A DNA stretch of 64,000 nt from Roseiarcus sp963772555 (lineage in GTDB: Bacteria > Pseudomonadota > Alphaproteobacteria > Rhizobiales > Beijerinckiaceae): positions 186,001-250,000 of the forward strand of contig CAVYXQ010000008.1 in assembly GCA_963772555.1 (NCBI GenBank). Direction: 5' to 3'. The position numbers and the translations under genes are program-made. This document shows positions 42,873-52,131 of this stretch, one piece after another. Position 1 is the first letter of the stretch; each line of letters opens with the position of its first letter. The notes under the pieces are model-generated. The model was not told the origin of the DNA. It saw only the letters and a program-made list of their open reading frames with translations, and ran no database searches.

Positions 42873-43745
42873 ATGTTTTTAGTAATGGGAATCACGGGAA
42901 AAGTGGGCGGCGCGACGGCAGAACATCTGTTGGCGCACGGCAAGGGAGTACGCGCGCTCGTCCGCAATCGCGAGAAGGCGTCAAGCTGGGCGAACCAGGG
43001 CGTGGAACTGGTTGACGGTGATTGGAATGATTCGGCAGCCATCGAGCTGGCGCTCAAAGGCGTCGAAGGCGCGTTTGTCATGTTGCCGGCTATCTGGGCC
43101 CCCTCGCCCGATTACAAAGAAGCCAAGGGCGTGATTGCGAACTATGTTGAGGCGCTCACCAAGGCAGCGCCGCCGCGGGTGGTAGCGCTTTCGTCGCTGG
43201 GCGCCAACAGAACCAGCGGGCTTGGGATGATCACGGCCTTGTCGCTCCTGGAGCAAGGTTTTCGCGACCTGATATCGCCAATCGCATTTGTGCGCGCCGG
43301 CGGGTTCTTCGAAAACTTCCTTTACGGCCTGCACGTCGCCCGGGGCGGAACGCTACCGGTCTACTACGATCCGACAAACCGGAAATCGACCATGGTCGCG
43401 ACGAGCGACATTGGCGCGGAGGTTGCAACCCTTTTGACCGGGCCAGCGTGGTCAGGGCAGCGCGTCGTCGAGCTTGGTTCGATGGTCACCGCGGATGAAG
43501 TCGCTCAGCAATTGGGTCAAGTCCTGAATCTCGACGTGAAAGCCTTTGCAATCCCGCGTGCGGGGTGGGCGGAAGCGTTCGAGCAATTCGGCGTCCCGAA
43601 GGGCCACACCGGACCTGCCGAAGAAATGTTTGAGGCCGTGAACGCAGGATGGATGGACCTCGGAGCCGAGGATACGGAGCACGTAGCGGGTACGACCTCC
43701 GCACGCGATGTATTCGAGGCTGCACAGAACGCCGCCAAGGCGTAA
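42873..43745 (+). CDS. NmrA-like NAD(P)-binding protein
   Basis: A 290-residue Rossmann-fold protein of the atypical SDR/NmrA type. The nucleotide motif is VMGITGKVGGATAEHLL (G-x-x-G-x-x-G), followed by RALVRNREKA and GDWNDSAAIELALKGVEGAF. Members act as NAD(P)H quinone reductases or redox sensors. ATG 42873 follows AGGAGA at 42861-42866. Cotranscribed with the DoxX-like gene and likely under the LysR regulator. Confidence 0.9.
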   Translation: MFLVMGITGKVGGATAEHLLAHGKGVRALVRNREKASSWANQGVELVDGDWNDSAAIELALKGVEGAFVMLPAIWAPSPDYKEAKGVIANYVEALTKAAPPRVVALSSLGANRTSGLGMITALSLLEQGFRDLISPIAFVRAGGFFENFLYGLHVARGGTLPVYYDPTNRKSTMVATSDIGAEVATLLTGPAWSGQRVVELGSMVTADEVAQQLGQVLNLDVKAFAIPRAGWAEAFEQFGVPKGHTGPAEEMFEAVNAGWMDLGAEDTEHVAGTTSARDVFEAAQNAAKA

Positions 43746-44408
43746 GTCCGGGACGGATCAGGCCGGAGACGGAGACTGCCCGCTTCTGCGTGGGACCCGT
43801 TGCGGGTAGCCCTCAACGGTTAAAGCAACGCGAAGTGCCTCCACTCCCGCCTGACCTTCTGAATCTCCCGGATAAAGGTCCGCTTTCCCCAAAGCGGTCA
43901 ACGACATGTAGCGCACCGATTGGGTTTTGACCCTCGGAGCGTCATCTGACCTCGGGGCTCTCGTTTCGCCTTGGAGGCCGTCGACGGCGCGCCCAGCAAC
44001 GACGAGAGCCGATCTGAAGCGGCTGATTGCGCAAGCACGCGGCCTCGAAGGTTGTTCCGATTTCGATAATTGCTAGGACAATAGCTTGCAGAAAATCGGA
44101 ATGACGTCTACAATTCCGTCATGAGTTTTAATGCTTCCGTTATGTGTATGGCCGCCACGGTTTCCAACCGCAATTTGGCCCATGGCGATTTTGCCAATGG
44201 CGGAGCGCCGGAAATTTTTCGGCCGGGGGGATTGGTCGCAATTCTTTGAAATCCCTCGTTTCGGACGAAGGAATCCAAGAAAATCCAAGAAAATCCAAGC
44301 AAGCCGGAAAGAGAAAACCGGAGCGAACGCGGCCGCCTCCAGGCATATCCAAGCTGGACCAAATGCCGGCAGCGTCAGCTACGCCGAACGGCCGAAGCCG
44401 CCCCGGAC
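43746..44408. other. Intergenic region without a recognisable gene
   Basis: No convincing coding frame. It holds a hairpin CCGCTTT/AAAGCGG (43880-43897), the 17-base inverted repeat copy at 43918-43934, and three near-tandem copies of AAATCCAAG with spacing of 10 bases (about 44270-44300). A frame near 44010 reads LKRLIAQARGLEG, vaguely recombinase-like, but it is too short to call. Confidence 0.5.
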
Positions 44409-45935
44409 TCAGCTCGCTTCCGCCAGCAGCGGCAAATGCTGCCGCCCGGGTTCGCCGTCCCGGTCGATCAGACGGGTCGGATAATCGCCGGTGAAGCAAT
44501 GGTCGGTGAATTGCGGCTGGGCGGGATCGCGCGCGGCATAGCCCATCGCCCGGTAGATCCCGTCGATCGAGAGGAAGGCGAGGCTATCGGCGCCCATGAA
44601 GCGGCGCATGGCTTCGAGGTCCATCCGGGCGGCGAGCAGCTTGTCGCGCTCGGGCGTGTCGATCCCGTAGAAATCGGGGTAGGCGATGGGCGGCGATGAG
44701 ATGCGAAAGTGCACCTCGCGCGCGCCCGCCTCCCGCATCAGCTTTACGATCTTGACGCTGGTGGTGCCGCGGACGATCGAATCGTCGATGAGCACGACCC
44801 GCCTGCCTTCGACCGCCGCGCGGTTGGCGTTGTGCTTCATCCGGACCCCGAGTTCGCGGATCGACTGGGTTGGCTGAATGAAGGTCCGCCCGACATAGTG
44901 GTTGCGTACGATGCCCAGTTCGAAGGGGAGGCCGCAGCGACGCGCATAGCCGATCGCAGCCGGAACCCCGGAATCGGGCACCGGCACGACGACATCCGCC
45001 TCGGCTGGGGCTTCGCGCGCCAGTTCGGCGCCCATCGCCTTGCGGGCGTCGTAAACCGACTTCCCGTGCACAATCGAGTCAGGCCTAGCGAAGTAGATAT
45101 ATTCGAAAATGCATGGCCGGGCGCGTGTGCGTGGCCAGGGGAAGAAACTTCTGACGCCGCCCGCGTCGATCACCACCACCTCGCCGTTTTCGACGTCGCG
45201 AACGAACTTGGCGCCGATGATGTCGAGAGCGCAGGTTTCGGACGCGAGGATGGGCGAGCCGTCGAGCTCGCCGAGGACCAGCGGACGGATGCCGAGCGGA
45301 TCGCGCGCGCCAATCAACTTCTTGTTGGTGAGCGCCACGAGGGCGTAAGCGCCCTCGATCTCGGCAAGCGCTTCGACGAAGCGGTCGATGATTTTTGCCC
45401 GGCGCGAGCGGGCCGCGAGCAGCAGCACGACTTCGGTGTCGGTTGTCGACTGGCAGATCGCCCCGGAGCGGATCAACTCCCGCCTCAGCGTGAGGCCGTT
45501 CGTCAGGTTGCCGTTATGGGCGACCGCCAGTCCCCCGGCTTCGAGCTCGGCGAACAAGGGCTGGACGTTGCGGAGCGCCGTCTCGCCAGTGGTCGAGTAA
45601 CGCACATGGCCGATCGCCGTCTCGCCGGGCAGACGGTCGATTGTCGCGGCGCTGGAGAAATGGTCGCCTACCAGCCCCTGCCGCCGTTCCGAATGGAAAC
45701 GCACGCCGTCGTAAGCGACGATGCCTGCCGCTTCCTGACCGCGATGCTGGAGCGCATGCAATCCGAGCGCCACGATAGCCGCAGCGTCAGGATGGCCGAA
45801 GATGCCGAAGACGCCGCATGCCTCATGCGGCCGGTCGGCTTCGAGATCTACGCCCAAAGTCTCGGGCTCACTGCAAGCGCAGTCGATCGTGTCCTCGCTC
45901 GACCCGCCAGGGGCGCACGAGCCGCTGGCGGTCAC
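44409..45935 (-). CDS. purF: Amidophosphoribosyltransferase
   Basis: A 508-residue enzyme of purine synthesis that makes phosphoribosylamine from PRPP and glutamine. A propeptide precedes the catalytic Cys (residue 40, HEACGVFGIFGH); the glutaminase domain follows, then the PRPP motif VVLIDDSIVRGTT. The start is GTG 45935, overlapping the cvpA stop by GTGA; the much longer open frame to 46565 is antisense. Fifty internal bases (44499-44548) recur at 38519. The cvpA-purF order is the common one. Confidence 0.97.
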   Translation of the reverse strand: MTASGSCAPGGSSEDTIDCACSEPETLGVDLEADRPHEACGVFGIFGHPDAAAIVALGLHALQHRGQEAAGIVAYDGVRFHSERRQGLVGDHFSSAATIDRLPGETAIGHVRYSTTGETALRNVQPLFAELEAGGLAVAHNGNLTNGLTLRRELIRSGAICQSTTDTEVVLLLAARSRRAKIIDRFVEALAEIEGAYALVALTNKKLIGARDPLGIRPLVLGELDGSPILASETCALDIIGAKFVRDVENGEVVVIDAGGVRSFFPWPRTRARPCIFEYIYFARPDSIVHGKSVYDARKAMGAELAREAPAEADVVVPVPDSGVPAAIGYARRCGLPFELGIVRNHYVGRTFIQPTQSIRELGVRMKHNANRAAVEGRRVVLIDDSIVRGTTSVKIVKLMREAGAREVHFRISSPPIAYPDFYGIDTPERDKLLAARMDLEAMRRFMGADSLAFLSIDGIYRAMGYAARDPAQPQFTDHCFTGDYPTRLIDRDGEPGRQHLPLLAEAS

Positions 45936-46666
45936 TGTTTGGGAACCACTGCCTGCGTCGCGGGGGCCGGCGGCGGCAGGTTCTTGTTGATGATCGCGTC
46001 CAGCCTCTGCTTGTCCAAAGCCGTTCCGCCTGCGGCCGACGAGTCCGCCTTCTTCTGTGGCGCCGCCGCCGGCGCAGCGGGAGACGGCGCGAGGTCGGGC
46101 TTCGTCGGGGCGAAGGATTCGTCGGTCGGCTCCTCGCTGCCGATCGCCGCGCTGGCCCGGGACTTGATCCAGGAATCGACCGTCGCCGCCGCGTCTTCGG
46201 GCAGCATGGCGACGATCTTGTCCGCGGTATCGGTCAGAACCGGTCGTGTCTTGGCGTTTTTTACCCATTCCGGCTGCTGCTTCTCCGAGACCAGCCAGTT
46301 GAAGATCGCGAACGAGACCACCGCGAGCAGGAAACCTCGCACCACCCCGAAGCCAAACCCCAAAGTCCGATCGAGAGCGCCGATCTTGCTGTCGAGAATT
46401 GCGTCCGAGAGCCGAACGGTGACCAGCGAGACGACAATCAGCGTCGCGAAGAAAACAATCGTGGCGGCCGCCGCCTGGGCGATCAGCTCCTTGTGGATGT
46501 AGGGCGCGAGATAGGGAACGACAACAGGGTAGAAGTAGTAAGCGGCGGCGGCGGCGGCGGCCCATGAGGCGATGGCGAGAACCTCGCGGCTGAAGCCGCG
46601 CATCATCGACAGGAGGGCGGAGACCAGGACGATCGCTAGGACGGCGAGATCGAGATAGGAAGGCAT
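45932..46666 (-). CDS. cvpA: CvpA family membrane protein
   Basis: A 244-residue protein. The N-terminal four-helix CvpA domain begins PSYLDLAVLAIVLVSALLSM and includes SREVLAIASWAAAAAAAYYF; a Pro/Ala-rich cytoplasmic or periplasmic tail of about 80 residues follows. Known for colicin V production and envelope stress; biochemical role unclear. ATG 46666 is the usual family start; upstream ATGs at 46696 and 46774 are alternatives. It overlaps purF. Confidence 0.9.
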   Translation of the reverse strand: MPSYLDLAVLAIVLVSALLSMMRGFSREVLAIASWAAAAAAAYYFYPVVVPYLAPYIHKELIAQAAAATIVFFATLIVVSLVTVRLSDAILDSKIGALDRTLGFGFGVVRGFLLAVVSFAIFNWLVSEKQQPEWVKNAKTRPVLTDTADKIVAMLPEDAAATVDSWIKSRASAAIGSEEPTDESFAPTKPDLAPSPAAPAAAPQKKADSSAAGGTALDKQRLDAIINKNLPPPAPATQAVVPKQ

Positions 46667-46760
46667 TCGCGGAAACCCCGTCACGACGCCCGACATTTCC
46701 GCGCTTTCCAGCGCCGGCGAAGCCTGGCGGAGCGCCTTATAGCCAAGCCTCCTCGCTTCG

Positions 46761-48188
46761 TCACCCCGCCCCACGCATTCGCGGCGGATCCTTTCGAATG
46801 GACCTGGCTTCGACGCCCGCCGCGGCGATCAGAGCAACGAGCGAGGCGACGGAGCCGATCGGGGTGGTCGTCATTCTGATTTCCTCCGCCTCGGCCCTGA
46901 GCGAAACAGGCGCGAAAGTTCGCGTAAATCCGAGCTTGGCCGCCTCCTTCAGGCGCAAGGCGGTATGAGCGACCGCCCGAATGGAGCCGGACAGCGAGAT
47001 TTCGCCGAAATAGACCGCGTCGCGCGGCAGCGCGGCTCCGGTGAGGGAGGAGATGAGCGCCGCCGCCGCCGCGACGTCGGCCGCCGGCTCGGTCACCTTG
47101 AGGCCGCCGGCGACATTCAGATAGATGTCGAATTGCCCCAGTTTCAGGCCGCCGTGGGTCTCGAGAACCGCGAGCACCATGGCGAGGCGGTTCGGCTCCC
47201 AGCCCACAACCGCGCGCCTCGGCGTTCCGAGGGCCGTTGGCGCGACAAGGGCCTGAACCTCGACCAGGAGAGGGCGGGCGCCTTCTACGCCGGCGAAGAC
47301 GGCCGCGCCCGGGCTGTCCCCGCCGTCCCGTCCCGCCAGAAACAGCGCTGAAGGGTTCGGGACTTCGCTCAAACCGCCGCCGGTCATTTCAAAGACGCCG
47401 ACATCGTCGGTGGCGCCGAAGCAATTCTTGGCGGCCCTCAGGAGGCGAAACGCGTGCGCGCCGTCGCCTTCGAATGAGAGGACGGCGTCGACCATATGCT
47501 CGACGACCCTCGGTCCCGCGATTTGTCCGTCCTTTGTGACGTGACCGACGAGGAGCAGCGCCGCTCCGCTCGTCTTGGCGAATCGGATCAGGGCCTGCGC
47601 CGACGTGCGGACCTGACTGACCGTTCCAGGCGCCAACTCGATCGTGTCGCTCCACATGGTCTGGATCGAATCGATGACGACGAACCTCGGCGCATCGCCT
47701 GAACTCAAAGTCGCGACAATGTCCTCGACCAGGGTTTGAGCGGCCACCTGCACCGATGCTTCAGCCAGTCCGAGTCGGGCGGCGCGCAGGCGGACCTGCG
47801 CGGTCGATTCCTCGCCCGACACGTACACTGTGCGGGCGCCTGAACGCGCAACGGCGGCGCAGGCCTGGATCAAGAGGGTCGATTTGCCGATGCCCGGCTC
47901 CCCTCCGATCAGCGTCGCCGAGCCCGGTACGAAGCCTCCCCCCGCCACCCGGTCGAGTTCGGCGATCCCAGTGATGACGCGCGGGTCGACCTTCGACGGT
48001 CCCGACAGGTCTTCGAGCGGAAATGGGCGCCCGGCGCCGCCGCGCCGTATCGCCGCCCCTCCAATTCCGAGCGCCGCCGCCTCCTCGACGATCGTATTCC
48101 ACTCGCCGCAGGATTCGCACTTCCCCAGCCAGCGCTGGGTAATCGCCCCGCAGTTTTGGCAAACGTAGGAAGTGCGCAACTTCGCCAT
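46761..48188 (-). CDS. radA: DNA repair protein RadA/Sms, with an altered KNRFG motif
   Basis: A 475-residue protein with the N-terminal zinc finger CQNCGAITQRWLGKCESC, the Walker A GGEPGIGKST, a Walker B-type LLLVG, and a C-terminal Lon-like domain (GWEPNRLAMVLAVL.., SLSGSIRAVAHTALRL). It promotes branch migration in recombination. The RadA signature KNRFG reads KNCFG here (AAKNCFGATDDVG): TGC in place of an Arg codon such as CGC, one transition. KNRFG is required for function in E. coli RadA, so activity may be altered unless the base is an error. It lies upstream of cvpA on the same strand. Confidence 0.95.
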   Translation of the reverse strand: MAKLRTSYVCQNCGAITQRWLGKCESCGEWNTIVEEAAALGIGGAAIRRGGAGRPFPLEDLSGPSKVDPRVITGIAELDRVAGGGFVPGSATLIGGEPGIGKSTLLIQACAAVARSGARTVYVSGEESTAQVRLRAARLGLAEASVQVAAQTLVEDIVATLSSGDAPRFVVIDSIQTMWSDTIELAPGTVSQVRTSAQALIRFAKTSGAALLLVGHVTKDGQIAGPRVVEHMVDAVLSFEGDGAHAFRLLRAAKNCFGATDDVGVFEMTGGGLSEVPNPSALFLAGRDGGDSPGAAVFAGVEGARPLLVEVQALVAPTALGTPRRAVVGWEPNRLAMVLAVLETHGGLKLGQFDIYLNVAGGLKVTEPAADVAAAAALISSLTGAALPRDAVYFGEISLSGSIRAVAHTALRLKEAAKLGFTRTFAPVSLRAEAEEIRMTTTPIGSVASLVALIAAAGVEARSIRKDPPRMRGAG

Positions 48189-48424
48189 CCGCTCGGATTG
48201 GCAGCTTTGTCGGAATGTGTCGAGGGATACCGTCAGCGGCCGCCGAGCTGGCGGGGCGCGGGAAAACCCCCTGGCAGCCAGGCCAGCGTGTGCGGCAAAT
48301 GGTCATGTTCCTTGGGTTGACCTGCGGGGTCTATAGCTGAAGCCGATGGAGCGGACCGGCTCGAATGCAAGTTGCTCGCCGCGGTGGCTCGTTCTTGGCG
48401 CGATCAGGAGGCGCAGTCGACCGA

Positions 48425-49153
48425 ATGGCTTTCGCCTTGAGCCCTACCGGACAGAGGACATGCGGAATCAGCGATTTGCTCGCGGTCCGCAATCCCCATT
48501 TCGACGCCTCAGTGGTCTCGTTCGAGGCCGGACAGGAGGTGGTCGGCGAGGGCGATCCGACCGAGAACTTTTATCTCGTCATGCGCGGCCTCTTCCGAGC
48601 GGTGAAGTTCACGCCTGATGGGCGTCGGCAGGTTTTCGCCTTCTACATGCCCGGCGACCTTTGCGGCCTTGAACCGGACGAGACGCACAAACTGACCATC
48701 GAGGCCGTCGAGTCTGCGGCGCTGGCGATCATGCCGCGCCACGTCTGCCGGCTGCGGATGAACGACGACCCTCGCCTGAACGCCGCGCTGTTCGAAGGGG
48801 CGACGCGCGCCCTCACGCTTTCCATCGATCACATGATGATGATCGGGCGCAGCTCCGCTGAGGAGCGGCTTGCGTGGTTCCTCACCATGCTTGCCGCCCG
48901 CTCGGTGGGCGCCAACGCAAAAGCGCTCGATCTGGCGATGCAACGCCAGGATATTGCCGATTACCTCGGACTGACCGTCGAAACTGTGAGCAGGACATTC
49001 ACCATCTTCCGTGATCGCGGACTGGTCAGCCTTCCCCAGAAGCGCAGGGTGCTGATTCTGCGGCCCGATCTGCTCGCCAGGCTCGCGGCCGCCGACCGGG
49101 ACGCCTCGCCGGTTCGGCCCGAGCGGTTGGATGAGGTGCTCAAGGTCGCCTGA
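48425..49153 (+). CDS. Crp/Fnr-family regulator (FixK-like)
   Basis: A 242-residue protein: a cyclic-nucleotide-binding-like sensor domain (residues 30-140) and a helix-turn-helix with RQDIADYLGLTVETVSRTFTIF, the FixK/FNR recognition helix (E-T-V-S-R) expected to read TTGAT half-sites. It has no obvious four-Cys iron-sulfur cluster, which points to FixK rather than FNR. ATG 48425 is set by AGGAGG at 48406-48411. It lies just upstream of the cbb3 oxidase cluster and may control it and the box at 3202. Confidence 0.88.
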   Translation: MAFALSPTGQRTCGISDLLAVRNPHFDASVVSFEAGQEVVGEGDPTENFYLVMRGLFRAVKFTPDGRRQVFAFYMPGDLCGLEPDETHKLTIEAVESAALAIMPRHVCRLRMNDDPRLNAALFEGATRALTLSIDHMMMIGRSSAEERLAWFLTMLAARSVGANAKALDLAMQRQDIADYLGLTVETVSRTFTIFRDRGLVSLPQKRRVLILRPDLLARLAAADRDASPVRPERLDEVLKVA

Positions 49154-49528
49154 CGTCTGGCGCGACGCCCCGGAAGCTGAAGGACCTCGGTCCTTGCGTC
49201 CCGCTGCGACCACCCGCCGACAAGTCGATTCGAAGTGCGACAGATGGTCACGGGCGGAAGGCGCACGGCGTCCAGGCGTGCGAAAAGCCTCGATTTTCCG
49301 CGCCCTTGGTCGCTAGGCGGCGCTGTTCAGGCGAATTGCGACAATCGGACAGGTGGACGAGAATCGAACGGCCATGCTTTAGAAGCTCGTCGTTCACTCC
49401 AGCCGCCCCGATCTTGACCCGCGGAAAGGTTGTGATCCCGAACGATGCCGACGGCTGCAAGCGCGCTGCGCAATCGGCGAGCCTCAAAAAAGCAGCCGCG
49501 GACTCGCCTCTTGTCTCGGGGATTGGGA
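49154..49528. other. Intergenic region upstream of ccoN
   Basis: No gene seen. I looked for a TTGAT-N4-ATCAA box in this stretch and found no good match, although the cluster is a typical FixK target. Confidence 0.5.
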
Positions 49529-51178
49529 ATGCAGACGGTATCACAACCAAAGCCGCTGTGGGGCGGCGAAATGGGGCTCATCGCTGTCCTCGCGCTCCTG
49601 GGGCTCCTTTGCATCTATATTGCGGCCAAGACCATCGAACCGGCCTTCGCCTTCCATATGGGGCTCGGCGCCCTCGCCGCGGCGCTCGGAATTTTCGCAA
49701 TCTTCCAACGCTATAATCAGCGTCCGGTCGAGCGCCCGCCGCTCGAGATCAACGGACTGCCCAATTACAATTTCGGCCCAGTCAAATTCAGCACCTTGAT
49801 GGCTCTATTCTGGGGCTTGGCGGGCATGGCGGTCGGCGTCTACCTCGCGTTCGAACTCGCGTTTCCCGATATCAATATCGCGCCCTGGTTCAACTTCGGC
49901 CGCTTGCGTCCCCTGCACACCTCCGCGGTCATTTTCGCCTTCGGCGGCAACGTGCTTCTCGCAACGTCCTTTTACGTCGTGCAGCGCACGAGCCGGGCGC
50001 GGCTCGCTGGCGATCTCGCCCCCTGGTTCGTCGTCCTCGGTTACAATTTCTTCATCCTCATCGCCGGCACGGGCTACCTGCTCGGCATCACTCAAAGCAA
50101 GGAATATGCGGAGCCGGAGTGGTACGCCGACCTGTGGTTGACGATCGTGTGGGTCGTCTACCTTCTGGTGTTCCTCGGCACGCTCTTCCGCCGCAAGGAG
50201 CCCCATATCTTCGTCGCGAACTGGTTCTACCTTGCCTTCATCCTGACGATCGCGATGCTCCATATCGGCAACAACGCCGCGGTCCCGGTGTCGCTCTTCT
50301 CATCGAAGTCCTACGTTGTCTGGAGCGGCGTGCAGGACGCGATGTTCCAGTGGTGGTACGGCCACAATGCGGTCGGCTTTTTTCTCACCGCCGGCTTCCT
50401 CGCCATCATGTACTACTTCGTCCCCAAGCGGGCGGAACGGCCGATCTACTCCTATCGGTTGTCGATCATTCATTTCTGGGCGCTGATCTTCCTCTACATT
50501 TGGGCCGGTCCGCATCATCTGCACTACACCGCGCTGCCGGATTGGGCGCAGACCCTCGGCATGACGTTCTCGATCATGCTGTGGATGCCGTCGTGGGGCG
50601 GCATGATCAACGGCCTCCTGACATTGTCGGGCGCGTGGGACAAGCTGCGCACCGACCCGGTGCTGCGCATGCTCGTCGTGTCGGTTGCCTTCTACGGCAT
50701 GTCGACTTTCGAAGGCCCGGCGATGTCGATCAAGGCGGTCAATTCGCTGGCGCATTATACCGATTGGGTTATTGGCCATGTGCACTCGGGCGCGCTCGGC
50801 TGGGTCGCCTTCGTCTCGTTCGGGGCGATCTACTGTCTCGTTCCCTGGCTGTGGAACAAGCGCGAGCTCTACTCGCTGCGCCTCGTTTCCTGGCATTTCT
50901 GGATCGCGACGCTCGGCATCGTGCTCTACATCACATCGATGTGGGTGTCGGGCATTCTGCAGGGCCTGATGTGGCGGAGCTACACCCCGCAAGGTTACCT
51001 CGAATACTCCTTCATCGAGACAGTCGCTGCGATGCATCCGTTCTATGTCATCCGGGCCATGGGCGGCGTGCTGTTTCTCCTCGGCTTCTGTCTCATGATC
51101 TATAACGTCTACATGACGATTACCGCGACTGAGCAGGCGGCTCCGGCGGCTCAGCCGTCGCTCCAGCCCGCGGAATAG
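49529..51178 (+). CDS. ccoN: cbb3 cytochrome c oxidase subunit I
   Basis: A 549-residue haem-copper oxidase subunit with about 12 helices. The haem and Cu(B) histidines are visible in RPLHTSAVIFAF, WWYGHNAVGFF and GPHHLHYTALPDW. It binds haem b, haem b3 and Cu(B) and reduces O2 at low concentration. ATG 49529 (MQTVSQPKPLWGG) is preferred to the longer reading from 49445. First gene of ccoNOQP-GHIS. Confidence 0.97.
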   Translation: MQTVSQPKPLWGGEMGLIAVLALLGLLCIYIAAKTIEPAFAFHMGLGALAAALGIFAIFQRYNQRPVERPPLEINGLPNYNFGPVKFSTLMALFWGLAGMAVGVYLAFELAFPDINIAPWFNFGRLRPLHTSAVIFAFGGNVLLATSFYVVQRTSRARLAGDLAPWFVVLGYNFFILIAGTGYLLGITQSKEYAEPEWYADLWLTIVWVVYLLVFLGTLFRRKEPHIFVANWFYLAFILTIAMLHIGNNAAVPVSLFSSKSYVVWSGVQDAMFQWWYGHNAVGFFLTAGFLAIMYYFVPKRAERPIYSYRLSIIHFWALIFLYIWAGPHHLHYTALPDWAQTLGMTFSIMLWMPSWGGMINGLLTLSGAWDKLRTDPVLRMLVVSVAFYGMSTFEGPAMSIKAVNSLAHYTDWVIGHVHSGALGWVAFVSFGAIYCLVPWLWNKRELYSLRLVSWHFWIATLGIVLYITSMWVSGILQGLMWRSYTPQGYLEYSFIETVAAMHPFYVIRAMGGVLFLLGFCLMIYNVYMTITATEQAAPAAQPSLQPAE

Positions 51179-51189
51179 GAAGGACGGCC

Positions 51190-51954
51190 ATGAGCAACTC
51201 CGCGGAGACACGCCAGGGCGGATCGCTTTTCGCCAGGCATCATATCCTGGAGAGGAATCCGATCCTTCTTGTCATCGGCATTCTCATCATGGTGTCGATC
51301 GGCGGCCTTGTCGAGATCGTCCCGCTCTTTTACTTGAAGAGCACCATCGAAACCGTGCAGGGCATGCGGCCTTACACCCCGCTCGAACTCGCCGGTCGCA
51401 ATATCTATGTGCGCGAGGGCTGTTACCTCTGCCACAGCCAGATGATCCGCGCGCTGCGCGACGAGGTCGAGCGCTACGGCCATTACTCACTGGCGGCCGA
51501 GAGCATGTACGACCATCCCTTCCAATGGGGCTCCAAGCGCAATGGCCCAGACCTAGCGCGCGTCGGAGGCAAGTATACCGACGCCTGGCACGTCGCTCAT
51601 CTCATCGATCCGCGCTCGGTCGTGCCGCAATCGATCATGCCGAGCTACGCCTTCCTGATGACGACCCCGCTCGACACGCGCGAGCTCGTCGCCGATGTGG
51701 AGACGAACCGCGAGGTCGGCGTTCCGTATAACGACGATATGACAACGAACGTTATGGCGGATCTGAAAGCTCAGGTCAGCCCGGATACGCCCGAGGCGGC
51801 CGCGCTCCTGAAGCGCTACCCGAAGGCGGTCGTGCGCAAGTTCAATCCCGCGTCTCTCGAAATCACCGAAGGCGACGCCGTTATTGCATATTTGCAAATG
51901 CTTGGCACGCTCGTCGACTTCAAGCTGTACGACGACAAGGCCAATCTGCGCTGA
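51190..51954 (+). CDS. ccoO: cbb3 oxidase mono-haem cytochrome c subunit
   Basis: A 254-residue protein with one N-terminal membrane helix (ILLVIGILIMVSIGGLVEIV) and the haem motif CYLCHSQ in GRNIYVREGCYLC. Late segments DMTTNVMADLKAQ and VIAYLQMLGTL are conserved. It passes electrons to CcoN. It starts 11 bases after the ccoN stop, with a ribosome site AGGAAGG. Confidence 0.96.
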   Translation: MSNSAETRQGGSLFARHHILERNPILLVIGILIMVSIGGLVEIVPLFYLKSTIETVQGMRPYTPLELAGRNIYVREGCYLCHSQMIRALRDEVERYGHYSLAAESMYDHPFQWGSKRNGPDLARVGGKYTDAWHVAHLIDPRSVVPQSIMPSYAFLMTTPLDTRELVADVETNREVGVPYNDDMTTNVMADLKAQVSPDTPEAAALLKRYPKAVVRKFNPASLEITEGDAVIAYLQMLGTLVDFKLYDDKANLR

Positions 51955-51972
51955 CCGGGACAGGGGACCACC

Positions 51973-52128
51973 ATGTCGACCACCTACGAATGGCTGGCGC
52001 AGTTCGCGCAATCGGCCGGCACTATCTACTGCTTCCTGTTTTTTCTCGCGACCCTCGCTTACGCGCTTTGGCCCAAAAACCGGGCGCGATTCGATGACGC
52101 GGCTCGCACGCCGCTGCGGGAGGACTGA
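51973..52128 (+). CDS. ccoQ: cbb3 oxidase small subunit
   Basis: A 51-residue protein with a single hydrophobic helix (TIYCFLFFLATLAYALWP) then a basic/acidic tail (RFDDAARTPLRED). This is the usual CcoQ/FixQ shape; it stabilises the complex. ATG 51973 and stop 52128 lie between ccoO and ccoP. Confidence 0.92.
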   Translation: MSTTYEWLAQFAQSAGTIYCFLFFLATLAYALWPKNRARFDDAARTPLRED

Positions 52129-52131
52129 GCG

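Noticed and set aside
44250..44310. Possible CRISPR-like or satellite array (AAATCCAAG words)
   Set aside because: Only three copies, 10-base spacing and no spacers of CRISPR length.
44709..46502. 597-codon plus-strand frame over purF and cvpA
   Set aside because: Shadow frame; purF and cvpA with a GTGA overlap explain the region.
49154..49528. FixK box upstream of ccoN
   Set aside because: Expected from the biology, but no stretch matches TTGAT-N4-ATCAA well enough.
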